Assembly (NCBI GenBank): GCA_900547645.1
Contig: URHP01000002.1
Coordinates: forward strand, 1 to 64,000
Direction: 5' to 3'
DNA: 64,000 nt
From: an uncultured Eubacteriales bacterium
GTDB lineage: Bacteria; Bacillota; Clostridia; Christensenellales; Borkfalkiaceae
Made by a program: the position numbers and the translations under genes
The notes under the pieces: model-generated
Seen by the model: the letters and a program-made list of their open reading frames with translations, nothing else
Told to the model about the DNA's origin: nothing
Database searches by the model: none
Shown here: piece after piece, positions 18,230-26,629 of the stretch
Numbering within the stretch: position 1 is the stretch's first letter
Layout of the letters: each line of letters begins with the position of its first letter

Positions 18230-18949
18230 TCAGGAAAACGGATCCTTATCTTTTACCGGAATATAACAGGTCAAAGGTTTTTGTTTGAGCAACAACAGCG
18301 CGTCGTTGATCGCTACGATGTCGTAGTTTTTATGTTCGAGAAAGTATACCAGAATGAGATCCGAATAATTGTTCCGGCGGATATATCCCGCGCTGTACAG
18401 CACCCGATCCGCTTCTTCCACCGTACAATGTAGCCCGACGATGACATTCCAGACCATTGATTTTTTCACGCTGCCATTACGTTCGTTGGTAATGCGCGAA
18501 AAATCCTGTCTGCTGAGCATCGCGTTCCGATACACCTGCGGGGCCGTCATTCCGTGCCGCTCGATGAGTTCATACACCACCGAACCGAACGATTTGTCCG
18601 ATTCGCGTGCCCGCACGTACTTATACAGTCGCTCCAGCTCGCTCTCGTCCAGAAATTTCTGAGGAACGCTCCGGATCGTCTGCCCTGTCGCCGTATCCGT
18701 ATCCCTGTACGCCGCGCGGTAGCAAAACCGACGGACCATCCCCTTGGGCGCGTCTCCGGAATGGAAAAAACGGAAGATCGTCTGCGACATACGGGTGCGC
18801 TCTTCCCGCTGATGATTGCTTTCTTCGATCAGCCTGTGCAAATATTTTTCAACGGTCTCATCCGATAATGCATCCTCGTCCAGATCCTGCTCCGAGGCAC
18901 GTTCTTTGGCATACTGTACGGAACGAATGACAATATCCGCGTTATTCAT
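18230..18949 (-). CDS. Helix-turn-helix protein of a Clostridia family
   Basis: A 239-aa protein. The C-terminal about 110 residues (SVVYELIERHGMTAPQVYRNAMLSRQDFSRITNERNGSVKKS to YFLEHKNYDIVAINDALL) match a helix-turn-helix-like domain that I know as a frequent C-terminal partner of macro and signalling domains in Clostridia. The N-terminal half is helical and charged with no recognised domain. It has its own consensus promoter (19007-19035), an AAGGAG ribosome binding site and a terminator, so it is a single-gene unit between the two chaperone operons. It is a candidate regulator of them. Confidence 0.82.
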   Translation of the reverse strand: MNNADIVIRSVQYAKERASEQDLDEDALSDETVEKYLHRLIEESNHQREERTRMSQTIFRFFHSGDAPKGMVRRFCYRAAYRDTDTATGQTIRSVPQKFLDESELERLYKYVRARESDKSFGSVVYELIERHGMTAPQVYRNAMLSRQDFSRITNERNGSVKKSMVWNVIVGLHCTVEEADRVLYSAGYIRRNNYSDLILVYFLEHKNYDIVAINDALLLLKQKPLTCYIPVKDKDPFS

Positions 18950-19006
18950 GGCAAATCTCCTTCAAATTCAACGTTCCTTCCCATATTTTGCAACGAGTAC
19001 CGGAAT

Positions 19007-19035
19007 ATAATAGCACAAAAAGGAGCAAATGTCAA
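19007..19035 (-). promoter_or_regulatory. Consensus promoter of the HTH gene
   Basis: On the reverse strand, TTGACA (19030-19035), 17-base spacer, and TATTAT (19007-19012). The -35 box ends one base before the start codon of the forward ORF at 19037. Confidence 0.82.
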
Positions 19036-19036
19036 A

Positions 19037-19372
19037 ATGAAAGATCTTCAATTCGGGCTGACAGGCGTATACGGACGCCGCCCGATCGACGTTTCGCTGC
19101 CGGTCGTCAGCGAAGAGGCGCTGTACCGCCGTCCCGCATTCGCGAAGTGCTTTCACGTAAGCAGCCCCGCAAACGCAGTCGTATCGTTGTTCAGCAAAAA
19201 TGCCGACGGCGTCAGACGGTCGGCGACCGTTGACATCCGTTCGGCATGCAGAGAAAACAGCGATATCGCGATCTATATCGTCCGCGCCGAAAACGGCGGA
19301 CTGTATCTTCGCGCCTATCTCGATGAATCTGTAAACGGAATATTTCCGCTCCCCTCGCAGTTATACCAATAG
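19037..19372 (+). CDS. Unknown small protein on the opposite strand
   Basis: A 111-aa frame starting at ATG 19037, with AGGAG about 11 bases upstream. Third codon positions are G/C-rich as in true neighbours, and the sequence (MKDLQFGLTGVYGRRPIDVS) gives a plausible mixed alpha/beta protein. Another TATAAT exists at 19006-19011 on the forward strand but without a good -35 box. It overlaps the end of the gene at 19361 by 12 bases, tail to tail. No family recognised. It is the only forward gene between 7.8 and 38 kb. Confidence 0.55.
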   Translation: MKDLQFGLTGVYGRRPIDVSLPVVSEEALYRRPAFAKCFHVSSPANAVVSLFSKNADGVRRSATVDIRSACRENSDIAIYIVRAENGGLYLRAYLDESVNGIFPLPSQLYQ

Positions 19373-20350
19373 AAGGATGAACGACAGGACAAACGAAGTC
19401 AGGACGACGGCGCCGCAGATAAAATAATACCACATGCGCCACGTCTTCGAGGCAAAAAAGCCACTGCTTGCAGAAGCCGTCAGAACATTGGAAACGATCA
19501 GGCCGACCACGGAAACGCAAAAAAATGTAAGCGCGGAGATCATCAGCTCCCTGTGCGCACCGAAATACGGGAAATCCCCTGCCATGAACAGCGCGCTGAA
19601 GATCAGCAAAAACGCAAAAGCGACCGTCCATGCAACATAAACTTTGGGACAGGATCCCGTCTCCTTCCGCTTGGCCGCGTTGCGCTCCGCCTTCAGCTCC
19701 CCGGAAACATTGAGTAATTTTTCCTGCAGATCCTGAACGGTCTTCAGATGCTGTTCGACCGTCTTCCACTGCACTCCGTCCAATACGGACCGGCACGACT
19801 CTTCGAGTTTCTCCATTTTCGTACGGATCGGTTCCAGCTGTTCTTTTTGGCGAGATGCACGACTTGAAAGACTGTCCCGGACGGAGTTCAGCCCGTCCTG
19901 GAGCGCATCGATTTTTTTGTCCATGGCAGCGATCCCGCTCATCTTGCTGTTCACGGCAGTCATTCTCTGATTCAGCTGATACTCTATCTGTGCGACATCG
20001 CGGGAGATCTGCGACAGCTTTTCCGAGTCCGAAGCAGAGGCTTCCGTCAGAGCAGCGGATTGAGCAAGCTCTTCCAACCGAGTTTCTATTGCCTGCAATT
20101 TACTGTTAAGATCGCTTGAAAGGCCCGTTGCTTCCGTTGAGGAAGCAGACGCGGAAGCTTCTTTCATCTGCGACCTGATCGATTGCAGCTCGCGATTCAA
20201 CTTGAGCAAAGAACTTTTGATCTCATTCAGTTCTTCCCGCAATTCTCTGTCGGAATACGTCGGATGATCCGACGTGTTTACATCGGTCGGCGGAAAAGCT
20301 GTGTTTTCCTGCCCCGGCGGCGGAGGTCCGTGTTTGCGTATCGATGCCAT
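19361..20350 (-). CDS. Coiled-coil protein with C-terminal membrane segments
   Basis: A 329-aa protein. Residues about 30-220 are a long heptad-rich coiled coil (ELREELNEIKSSLLKLNRELQSI). The C-terminus has three hydrophobic segments (VAWTVAFAFLLIFSALFMAG; LMISALTFFCVSVVGLIVSNVL; YYFICGAVVLTSFVLSFILLL). The architecture is a cytosolic coiled coil anchored by a C-terminal membrane domain. ATG 20350 fits the GAGGGG site better than 20356. It is the last gene of the operon beginning at 31825, 33 bases after the Hsp70-like gene. No family recognised. It may tether the complex to the membrane (inference). Confidence 0.85.
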   Translation of the reverse strand: MASIRKHGPPPPGQENTAFPPTDVNTSDHPTYSDRELREELNEIKSSLLKLNRELQSIRSQMKEASASASSTEATGLSSDLNSKLQAIETRLEELAQSAALTEASASDSEKLSQISRDVAQIEYQLNQRMTAVNSKMSGIAAMDKKIDALQDGLNSVRDSLSSRASRQKEQLEPIRTKMEKLEESCRSVLDGVQWKTVEQHLKTVQDLQEKLLNVSGELKAERNAAKRKETGSCPKVYVAWTVAFAFLLIFSALFMAGDFPYFGAHRELMISALTFFCVSVVGLIVSNVLTASASSGFFASKTWRMWYYFICGAVVLTSFVLSFILLLV

Positions 20351-20383
20351 GATCATACCCCTCTTTAAAAAAATTTTTTGTTT

Positions 20384-22426
20384 TTACTCGACTACAAATT
20401 TGTTTGCCGATTGATTATGCTTCCTGGCATTTTGCTGATCGTACTTGATAGCATACCTTTTCCCTTCCATAGCGTCTTTTCCGCTGGCAAACACATACCT
20501 GCGGCAATACCCGGAGTTCCCTATTGCGCTGATTCCGCAAGAAAAAGCTTCGCCAAGCTCCGTTTTGCTTAAGCGCAATTGTGACTTGTCCCGAAATTTA
20601 TAGACATAGTCAGTGACGCGATTTCTCTTCAAATCTGGATTCCCGTCCGGATCGAAATAACAGACATAGATCACGACGCCTGATACTTCATAATCGGCAA
20701 GAAGCAACGCCGCATACCGTTTCCCCCGCAATGATCGCGGCGGCAACGCTCCGTAATAGTTCCCTCCTCTCGGATACACGACTTCTTTGCCGCCCTTTTT
20801 CCTGACGATCTGAAATTGGGGTCTTTCTCCCGCTTCAAAATCAATGATACACGGCAAAGGTTCTCCTTCCATGCGGCTCCCGTTCTGCATGAATTGTTCC
20901 GAAAGCAACGGATAATCGGGCGTTTGGGGCAAACGCAGCCACAATTCGGGAATATCGGCAAATTCCAACCCGACGGGATCGCCTTTTTGTAACAAATATG
21001 CGCCGAAATAAGCTGCGCCCAATGCAATCGTATTGGAACACGACAGATAAGATCCGCTCTCCAATTCGGGGAAAAAGACGGGAACCTTATTCCCTCCCCG
21101 TTTCCATTGCGTCACATACAAATAGTCTCCGACATTCTCCGTGACCGGCGTCAAACCCAGCAGATACTTGCATATCCGGTACCGGAGAGGAAACATGGCA
21201 CATGTCCCCCCTACAAAAAATACGCTTTGGAACATTTCTTCCATCGGGGTTTTCTTTGAATCGGTGATCTGATTCCAAAACTGCAAAAACCTTTTCGAAA
21301 AAGCATTATATATTTTCTTAAAACCCTTTTCCGTATCCCAAATCGCCGTCGGTTTCTCGCCCTCGGGATCGCCGAGACATGCTTTATTGAATGCTACATG
21401 ATAACTTTCCCTGTCCTTTGTCACAACACAGCGCCTTCCGTGCGCATAATATTTCAGATAATTCTCAAGATAATCCGTTTCCTCCGTTTCAAGCGGCTGA
21501 AACTGAGGAGCATAGGGCGACAGAAACAGTTCTTCCTTTGCCGCTTCTAAAACATCGTCGTTATCGATCTGAACCTTACATTGTTCCCGGATAACCTCAC
21601 GAAGATTTTTATTGAACGTATTTCCGGCAGGCAATCTTCCGCCGCGGCTCTGTTTGAACAGAGAAAATTTTCCGTTCCGGTTTTCAACGATCGCAAAATC
21701 CGAGGTCCCGCCGCCGATATCGATCACCAGCGTTCTCCCAAGATCCTGCTCCTTCTCGATCGCCCCGAGTTTCCGGTAGGCAAATCCCGCCAGGATCGGT
21801 TCCGGCCAAACAGACATTTTTATCCGATTGGGATCCAGTCCCAATGCCTTGCAGATCTCAGGCAAGACTTTCTCTGTCAAATTGGCGCGATACACGTAGG
21901 AATCCGTTTCCGCTTGTTCTTTGATCAACACTTCGCAGGCGGGTACCCCGATGACGACTGCCTCAATATCTTTTGTTTCAACCGAAATCGGGTTGTCTTC
22001 GTTTGACTGAACGATTTCCTTGAAAAACTCGGTCGTCAGCTCTATTCCGCTATAATACTGCTGATTCAACTCCTTTCCGCAACGACCGCTCTTATTGCCA
22101 ATATCGTTGGCTGATGTGCAGTTGCGAAGCAGATCTTTGATATTTCTGCAAATATTCTCTTCCGAGACGGTCTTGTTTTTCAGCGCAGTCTCAATGTTCT
22201 TTTTCCCTACGATCCACCTTCCGTCGTTTGTAAGCGCGATCCACGTTCTGATGCCTTTGGAATGCTTCAGATAAAAAGAAGCGTCGCCCCCCACCGCCGC
22301 ATTGGCGCTTCGCGGAGCTTCATACAGGTCTTTTCCGAACAATTCGACCCTTTCTTTTCCGTCACTTTCCGAAAGCTTTACGATAAACGAATAGGAAGTT
22401 CCGAAATCAATTCCCAAGACCGCCAT
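20384..22426 (-). CDS. Hsp70-like ATPase with atypical C-terminus
   Basis: A 680-aa protein with the actin/Hsp70 nucleotide-binding signatures: VLGIDFGTSYS (phosphate 1), LVIDIGGGTSDFAIVE (phosphate 2), and FVGGTCAMFPLRYRICKYL (adenosine). The ATPase domain has long insertions. The last about 200 residues do not look like the DnaK substrate-binding domain or its lid, and there is no EEVD-like tail. Start ATG 22426 has AAGGAG with good spacing; GTG 22432 is the alternative. It overlaps the upstream gene by 20 bases. Related to bacterial Hsp70-like proteins of unknown role. The ATPase fold is clear, but the client specificity is not. Confidence 0.88.
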   Translation of the reverse strand: MAVLGIDFGTSYSFIVKLSESDGKERVELFGKDLYEAPRSANAAVGGDASFYLKHSKGIRTWIALTNDGRWIVGKKNIETALKNKTVSEENICRNIKDLLRNCTSANDIGNKSGRCGKELNQQYYSGIELTTEFFKEIVQSNEDNPISVETKDIEAVVIGVPACEVLIKEQAETDSYVYRANLTEKVLPEICKALGLDPNRIKMSVWPEPILAGFAYRKLGAIEKEQDLGRTLVIDIGGGTSDFAIVENRNGKFSLFKQSRGGRLPAGNTFNKNLREVIREQCKVQIDNDDVLEAAKEELFLSPYAPQFQPLETEETDYLENYLKYYAHGRRCVVTKDRESYHVAFNKACLGDPEGEKPTAIWDTEKGFKKIYNAFSKRFLQFWNQITDSKKTPMEEMFQSVFFVGGTCAMFPLRYRICKYLLGLTPVTENVGDYLYVTQWKRGGNKVPVFFPELESGSYLSCSNTIALGAAYFGAYLLQKGDPVGLEFADIPELWLRLPQTPDYPLLSEQFMQNGSRMEGEPLPCIIDFEAGERPQFQIVRKKGGKEVVYPRGGNYYGALPPRSLRGKRYAALLLADYEVSGVVIYVCYFDPDGNPDLKRNRVTDYVYKFRDKSQLRLSKTELGEAFSCGISAIGNSGYCRRYVFASGKDAMEGKRYAIKYDQQNARKHNQSANKFVVE

Positions 22427-23399
22427 CTTCACTCTCCTTCAACGCTTTCTCATAGCCTGCCAATGCAGTTCTGATCTTTTCGAGCATATATTTCCCGTAC
22501 TGCAGGTCGTCGCTCCCGCCCCAGGCGTCACAGATATTGCGAATGACGGTCAGCGTATTCCGCGCGATCGAAAACCGATCGATCTGATCGATCAGATTCT
22601 TTTTTTTCTTGTCCTGCCCCTGTATTTGCAGGATCTCCGCCAGCATATCACGATAGATCCCGAGCTCCTGTTCCTGTGCCTGCTGCAATTTTGTCAACCG
22701 CTCCCGATAAGCGCCGAGCTCCTGTTCCTGTTTTTGCAGCGCCTCTGTCTTTTGTCTGAGTCTCACCGTCTCCAGAGCCAAGAGCCTGTCCAATGCGCTT
22801 AGGATCGCCTGCTCCGTCCGGCATTGATCTTCGGCATATTCCGCGACCTGCGCTTTGAGTTCTTCGACGCGCTCGGCGTATTCCTGCAACATGGCTCTGG
22901 AACGTTTGGTGACGAAGCAGAAGCCGACTTTGAGCTCGCGTGCGTCGTCAGGCGCTTTCGGAAGAACAGCTTTTCGGTCGTTGGGAAGAGGCTTTGCGCC
23001 GCCGTTTCCTTCGTAATATCCGCGGCTGACCTTTGCCGTACACAGGACTTCGAGCGCTTCGCGCAGGAACTCCGCATTTTTTCTTTTGACGTCTTCAAAC
23101 AGATCGCGCGCTTCGCATGCCGCCCGATTGCTTTCCTTTAAAAGCTGCCCGGCAGATTTTCGTACGGGTCTGATCCGCGCCGGCTTCTCCGGCTTTTTTT
23201 CTTCCCCCGCAGCCGAAGCAGGCGCTTGCGCCGGAGGAGCGCTTTTCCCTTGACCTTGCGCGGCGGACGTCGGTCGTCCCGCGCCTGCTCCTTGTAAACT
23301 TTCATCACGTTTCGCTTCTGCAACCGCAGGCTTGCTTCCCTGCGCCTGTTGTTCCATAGCCGCCGGATCGACCGTGCCCTGTTTGCGTTCATCGTCCAT
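22407..23399 (-). CDS. Charged coiled-coil protein, possible GrpE-like partner
   Basis: A 330-aa protein. The N-terminal about 80 residues are low-complexity Ala/Pro/Gln/Lys. Residues about 160-260 form a coiled coil (TEALQKQEQELGAYRERLTKLQ), followed by a helical C-terminal domain (NLIDQIDRFSIARNTLTVIRNICDAWGG to IRTALAGYEKAL). It is encoded directly upstream of the Hsp70-like gene and overlaps it. The long helix followed by a small domain, plus the position next to an Hsp70 gene, suggests a GrpE-like nucleotide exchange factor. The GrpE family signature is not visible, so this is inference from context. Confidence 0.78.
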   Translation of the reverse strand: MDDERKQGTVDPAAMEQQAQGSKPAVAEAKRDESLQGAGAGRPTSAAQGQGKSAPPAQAPASAAGEEKKPEKPARIRPVRKSAGQLLKESNRAACEARDLFEDVKRKNAEFLREALEVLCTAKVSRGYYEGNGGAKPLPNDRKAVLPKAPDDARELKVGFCFVTKRSRAMLQEYAERVEELKAQVAEYAEDQCRTEQAILSALDRLLALETVRLRQKTEALQKQEQELGAYRERLTKLQQAQEQELGIYRDMLAEILQIQGQDKKKKNLIDQIDRFSIARNTLTVIRNICDAWGGSDDLQYGKYMLEKIRTALAGYEKALKESEDGGLGN

Positions 23400-23420
23400 G
23401 TCCGTATCTCCTTGTCAAAA

Positions 23421-25640
23421 TCATTTATCCTGCCATTGCTTTACTTCGATCGGCCTGCCCATATACGTCTTACCATAGACACGTATGTCGTCGTCTTGAA
23501 CAAAGATCGTATCCGTCCGAAGCTCCCAGCCGGTTTCAAGCTTTGTAATCACTATGTCTTTTAGCAAAACAAATTCCGAAAAAAAATCTTCATCGATATC
23601 TTTCAGCGTACCATAAAAAACCAAAACTTTCGCATCGTCATACAGTGCGCTAAAATCATGTTTCCCGGGACATTTTTCGCCGATGTCGGGAATGATATAG
23701 ATCCCGTCCGCGATCGGCTCGCCGTCGCAGTTAGTGCTTTTCACGATATTACCAGCGATCTGAACCGTATGCTTTTGACGCCACGCGTCAATTTTTTCCT
23801 CGGTCGCGATATCTTCGTCGTCCGGATCGACGAGCATGTTTTTTTCCAGAACGGGAAGACTGCCGATCGCGATCTTTTTATATTTATTCCCGCACACCTC
23901 GCATTTGCAGACCTGGTCTTCATTGGTCTGATGCACTGCCGTCGCGCCGCAATACAGGCAGGGAAACTCTTCCGTATATCCTTCGTCGATCAGATATTTG
24001 TCCGGCACCTTCCCTCCGTATGACTTAAACCCCGCCACGCAATTCACGCCGAGCTGAAGGTTCTTGATCTCGTTCAGCTGCTGACTGATAAAGCGAAAGG
24101 CCTCAAGAGCCTTTTCATCGCCGTTCCGGATCATAGTGTTGCAGTTTTCTATCAGCCTTTGAAGTTCGGTGATTTTCACGCCCAGCTGCGCATTTTCATC
24201 GCGGATCACCTGTTCCAGCTTCTCCGTATCGGCGCTGCTTGTACTGAATCCTTTTCTGAGCTCGTCCAATCTTGCAAGGATCTGCGCCATTCCGCTTTCC
24301 GTAAGCGCCTGCGTATTCTGAAACCCGCATCTGATCGCCTTGCGAACATCTTCGGAAAGCACGTTTGTCCGTTCTTCGAAATATTCTTTCGTGCAAAGAT
24401 TCTCAACCAAAGGGCGCAATTCGCCCAACTCGCCGAACTGCTCCCTTGCATACTTGTACATGTCCGACATCTGCTCGCAGAACGACTTCATCTGACAAGA
24501 CAGCGTTTCCTGATAGGCGCGGTCCTCGTCGATCTTTGCCTGCAGTCCGGAAACATGCGGCAGGATCTCTTTTTTCAGCAGCTCTTCTATGGAAGCGCGC
24601 GCCTTCTCGTCGTCTGTCTTCCTCTCTTTCATCTGCTGCAGAAAGGTCTGACGGTAATCTTCGAAGAGACACTTCATGTCCTCCCGCGTCAGGCTGTCCT
24701 CCGCGAGTCCCTTCAGCATTTCCTTGACGTCATGATTTTCTGCCGAAAGTCCGTCGACCGCCGTCGAGATCAGTTCGGAAAGGCGCGAATACAGTTCCGG
24801 CTCCGAATATTCCAGCAACCGGACCCGGCTGCCGCATGCCGCACAGGTCGTTAAATTGGTCTTCGGATCGGTATAGATCCTTGCGCCGTCATACCCGCAC
24901 ACGGGACACTCCCGTACGGCATACTGCCGCTCATAGCGGGAAGCGTAAACGATCCTCTGCAGCGTTGCGCCTTCGCCGTACTGTCCACAAACTCTCGGGA
25001 CCGCGCTGTTCACGAACCAATCGCGGATCACACGGATATCGTCCTGCGCATCCCACAGGTCTTCCCGAAGCGACACAAGGCTGCCCATGATCAATTTTGT
25101 ATCGCGCTCGTTCGCGGACTCAAAAAGATACTTCCGCTTTACGCACGCAAATATCTTTGCGATCGCTTTCTTTGTGTTTTCCGATTCCAGCTTGCAATAC
25201 GTTTCGGAATCCTGCAAAACGGCATCGGAAGATTCGATATTTACAAAAATTTCTTCCCAGAACTCCCGTTCGATCTTCCTGTTGCGCAATTGTACAAATA
25301 ACTTTCCGATACCCTTCTTCTGATCCTGATCGACGGCTTCCGAAAGCTTCTCCTTCAGCTCGCGGAAGATTTGCTTGATGGCTTCCGAATCGTTTGTCAG
25401 ATCTTTTTCAAATTTCTCCGTAAACTCTTTCTGATCGCGTTCAAGAAATACCTGATCGATGGCTTTCTCCAAAATGTCGGAAGCAAACTCACCGCCCATA
25501 TTTTTCAGAAGATCGGGAAACATCTCGCTTACAAATTCGGACAGCGACTTACAACCGGGGAGAAACGCGCCGAGCGCAGCCAAACCGACGCCGAACAGAA
25601 AAATGCCCGCGTTCCGCATGATCGCTTTGATCTTAGCCAT
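23421..25640 (-). CDS. Large membrane-anchored coiled-coil protein with two zinc ribbons
   Basis: A 739-aa protein. A hydrophobic segment near the N-terminus (AGIFLFGVGLAALGAFLPGC) is a membrane anchor, or a lipoprotein-like signal since it ends in Cys. Two zinc-ribbon-like motifs are present: CPVCGYDG with CAACGSR in the first half, and CLYCGA with CKCEVCGNK near residue 600. Between them are long coiled-coil stretches. The C-terminal about 130 residues are a beta-rich domain. ATG 25640 with GGAGGTG is preferred over 25670, giving an 8-base overlap with the upstream gene. No family recognised. It looks like a structural or receptor component of the operon's complex. Confidence 0.82.
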   Translation of the reverse strand: MAKIKAIMRNAGIFLFGVGLAALGAFLPGCKSLSEFVSEMFPDLLKNMGGEFASDILEKAIDQVFLERDQKEFTEKFEKDLTNDSEAIKQIFRELKEKLSEAVDQDQKKGIGKLFVQLRNRKIEREFWEEIFVNIESSDAVLQDSETYCKLESENTKKAIAKIFACVKRKYLFESANERDTKLIMGSLVSLREDLWDAQDDIRVIRDWFVNSAVPRVCGQYGEGATLQRIVYASRYERQYAVRECPVCGYDGARIYTDPKTNLTTCAACGSRVRLLEYSEPELYSRLSELISTAVDGLSAENHDVKEMLKGLAEDSLTREDMKCLFEDYRQTFLQQMKERKTDDEKARASIEELLKKEILPHVSGLQAKIDEDRAYQETLSCQMKSFCEQMSDMYKYAREQFGELGELRPLVENLCTKEYFEERTNVLSEDVRKAIRCGFQNTQALTESGMAQILARLDELRKGFSTSSADTEKLEQVIRDENAQLGVKITELQRLIENCNTMIRNGDEKALEAFRFISQQLNEIKNLQLGVNCVAGFKSYGGKVPDKYLIDEGYTEEFPCLYCGATAVHQTNEDQVCKCEVCGNKYKKIAIGSLPVLEKNMLVDPDDEDIATEEKIDAWRQKHTVQIAGNIVKSTNCDGEPIADGIYIIPDIGEKCPGKHDFSALYDDAKVLVFYGTLKDIDEDFFSEFVLLKDIVITKLETGWELRTDTIFVQDDDIRVYGKTYMGRPIEVKQWQDK

Positions 25641-26226
25641 TTCCGGACACCTCCCCGCGCTTCTGCGCAACCGTCAGTCCGTACTGTTCGAAACTTGTTC
25701 CGATCGATTCTTTCAAAAAGGCGTCGGCATCTGTTCCTTCATTTTGTTCAACATACCGAATGATACGATCGCGATATTCTGAAAGAATCATTTCCCTGAG
25801 TTTGATCGAAATTCCACTTTGCTGATCTTCCTGATCGATAAAATACTCATTCAGGTATTCAATAAAGGAAGTTCCGACCGTTTTCCGTTCCCATATAACG
25901 GGAAACTTCATCAAAAATTTCTCAATATTTTTAATTCCGTTCAGCTGAAACAAAATCTGTCCATGGATCTTCGGCTTTCCTTCCCCGCCCAAACCCCATG
26001 GGACCGAGATAAGATTGTTTTGTCTGATCCAGCATATCTCATACGATTGATTGCGTTCCAACGGCACATCCGACGCATTCCAATCGCCGTACCCCGCCTG
26101 CATCTTTTTCCAATAGCGGAGATAGCCGACGGGGCAACCGGCAAGAACATCCGATTGGGTCACCTGCACATATGCCCTTATGACGGGGCACGACCTGTTC
26201 CAATCGATCAAATTTTTCAGATCCAT
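25633..26226 (-). CDS. Unknown protein, possibly SPFH/virion-core-like
   Basis: A 197-aa protein. The middle part (YEICWIRQNNLISVPWGLGG, then KIHGQILFQLNGIKNIEKFLMKF) and the end (EGTDADAFLKESIGTSFEQYGLTV) resemble the order of strands and helices in SPFH/Band-7 proteins of the virion-core-like group, but the resemblance is weak. SPFH proteins form membrane-associated rings, which would fit the neighbourhood. It is in the middle of the operon between two genes it touches or nearly touches. Treat the function as unknown. Confidence 0.75.
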   Translation of the reverse strand: MDLKNLIDWNRSCPVIRAYVQVTQSDVLAGCPVGYLRYWKKMQAGYGDWNASDVPLERNQSYEICWIRQNNLISVPWGLGGEGKPKIHGQILFQLNGIKNIEKFLMKFPVIWERKTVGTSFIEYLNEYFIDQEDQQSGISIKLREMILSEYRDRIIRYVEQNEGTDADAFLKESIGTSFEQYGLTVAQKRGEVSGNG

Positions 26227-26239
26227 AGCACGACCTCGC

Positions 26240-26629
26240 TCAATTCAACGTACACCAGTCGCTGACAGCCTGCCGGACCGCATCCGCCGCCGAACAGATC
26301 TTTCCGTCTCCCGCAAACGACGTCTGCTCGTGCGCTTTCAGCAAAAGATCCGTTTGCTCCAGCAATGACTGATAGCAACTGCCGACAGCCCGATCCGTCC
26401 TCGGAAAAATCATCCCGGACAGCTCGCTGCGCGCTTGCTTCAGCGCTTCCAGCGCAAGTTCCGCATCCCGGGCAAGATCGGACGCAAGTTTGGTGTCAGA
26501 TGCGAGTTTGGCAAACGCAGGATCCCAGCTGTCGATGATCTTATCCAGCCTTCCGACGATCTCTTCGCGCATTCCGCGCTGCACGGCTCCGTTGGAAATG
26601 TCCGGTTCCCCGCCCCCGCGCTTAAACAT
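26240..26629 (-). CDS. Small helical protein of unknown function
   Basis: A 129-aa protein starting at ATG 26629, with GGAGGGG upstream, overlapping the RuvB-like gene by 8 bases. Mostly helical (REEIVGRLDKIIDSWDP; ASDLARDAELALEALKQARSEL) and without a membrane segment. No family recognised. Its position between the AAA gene and the SPFH-like gene suggests a subunit or adaptor. Confidence 0.75.
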   Translation of the reverse strand: MFKRGGGEPDISNGAVQRGMREEIVGRLDKIIDSWDPAFAKLASDTKLASDLARDAELALEALKQARSELSGMIFPRTDRAVGSCYQSLLEQTDLLLKAHEQTSFAGDGKICSAADAVRQAVSDWCTLN

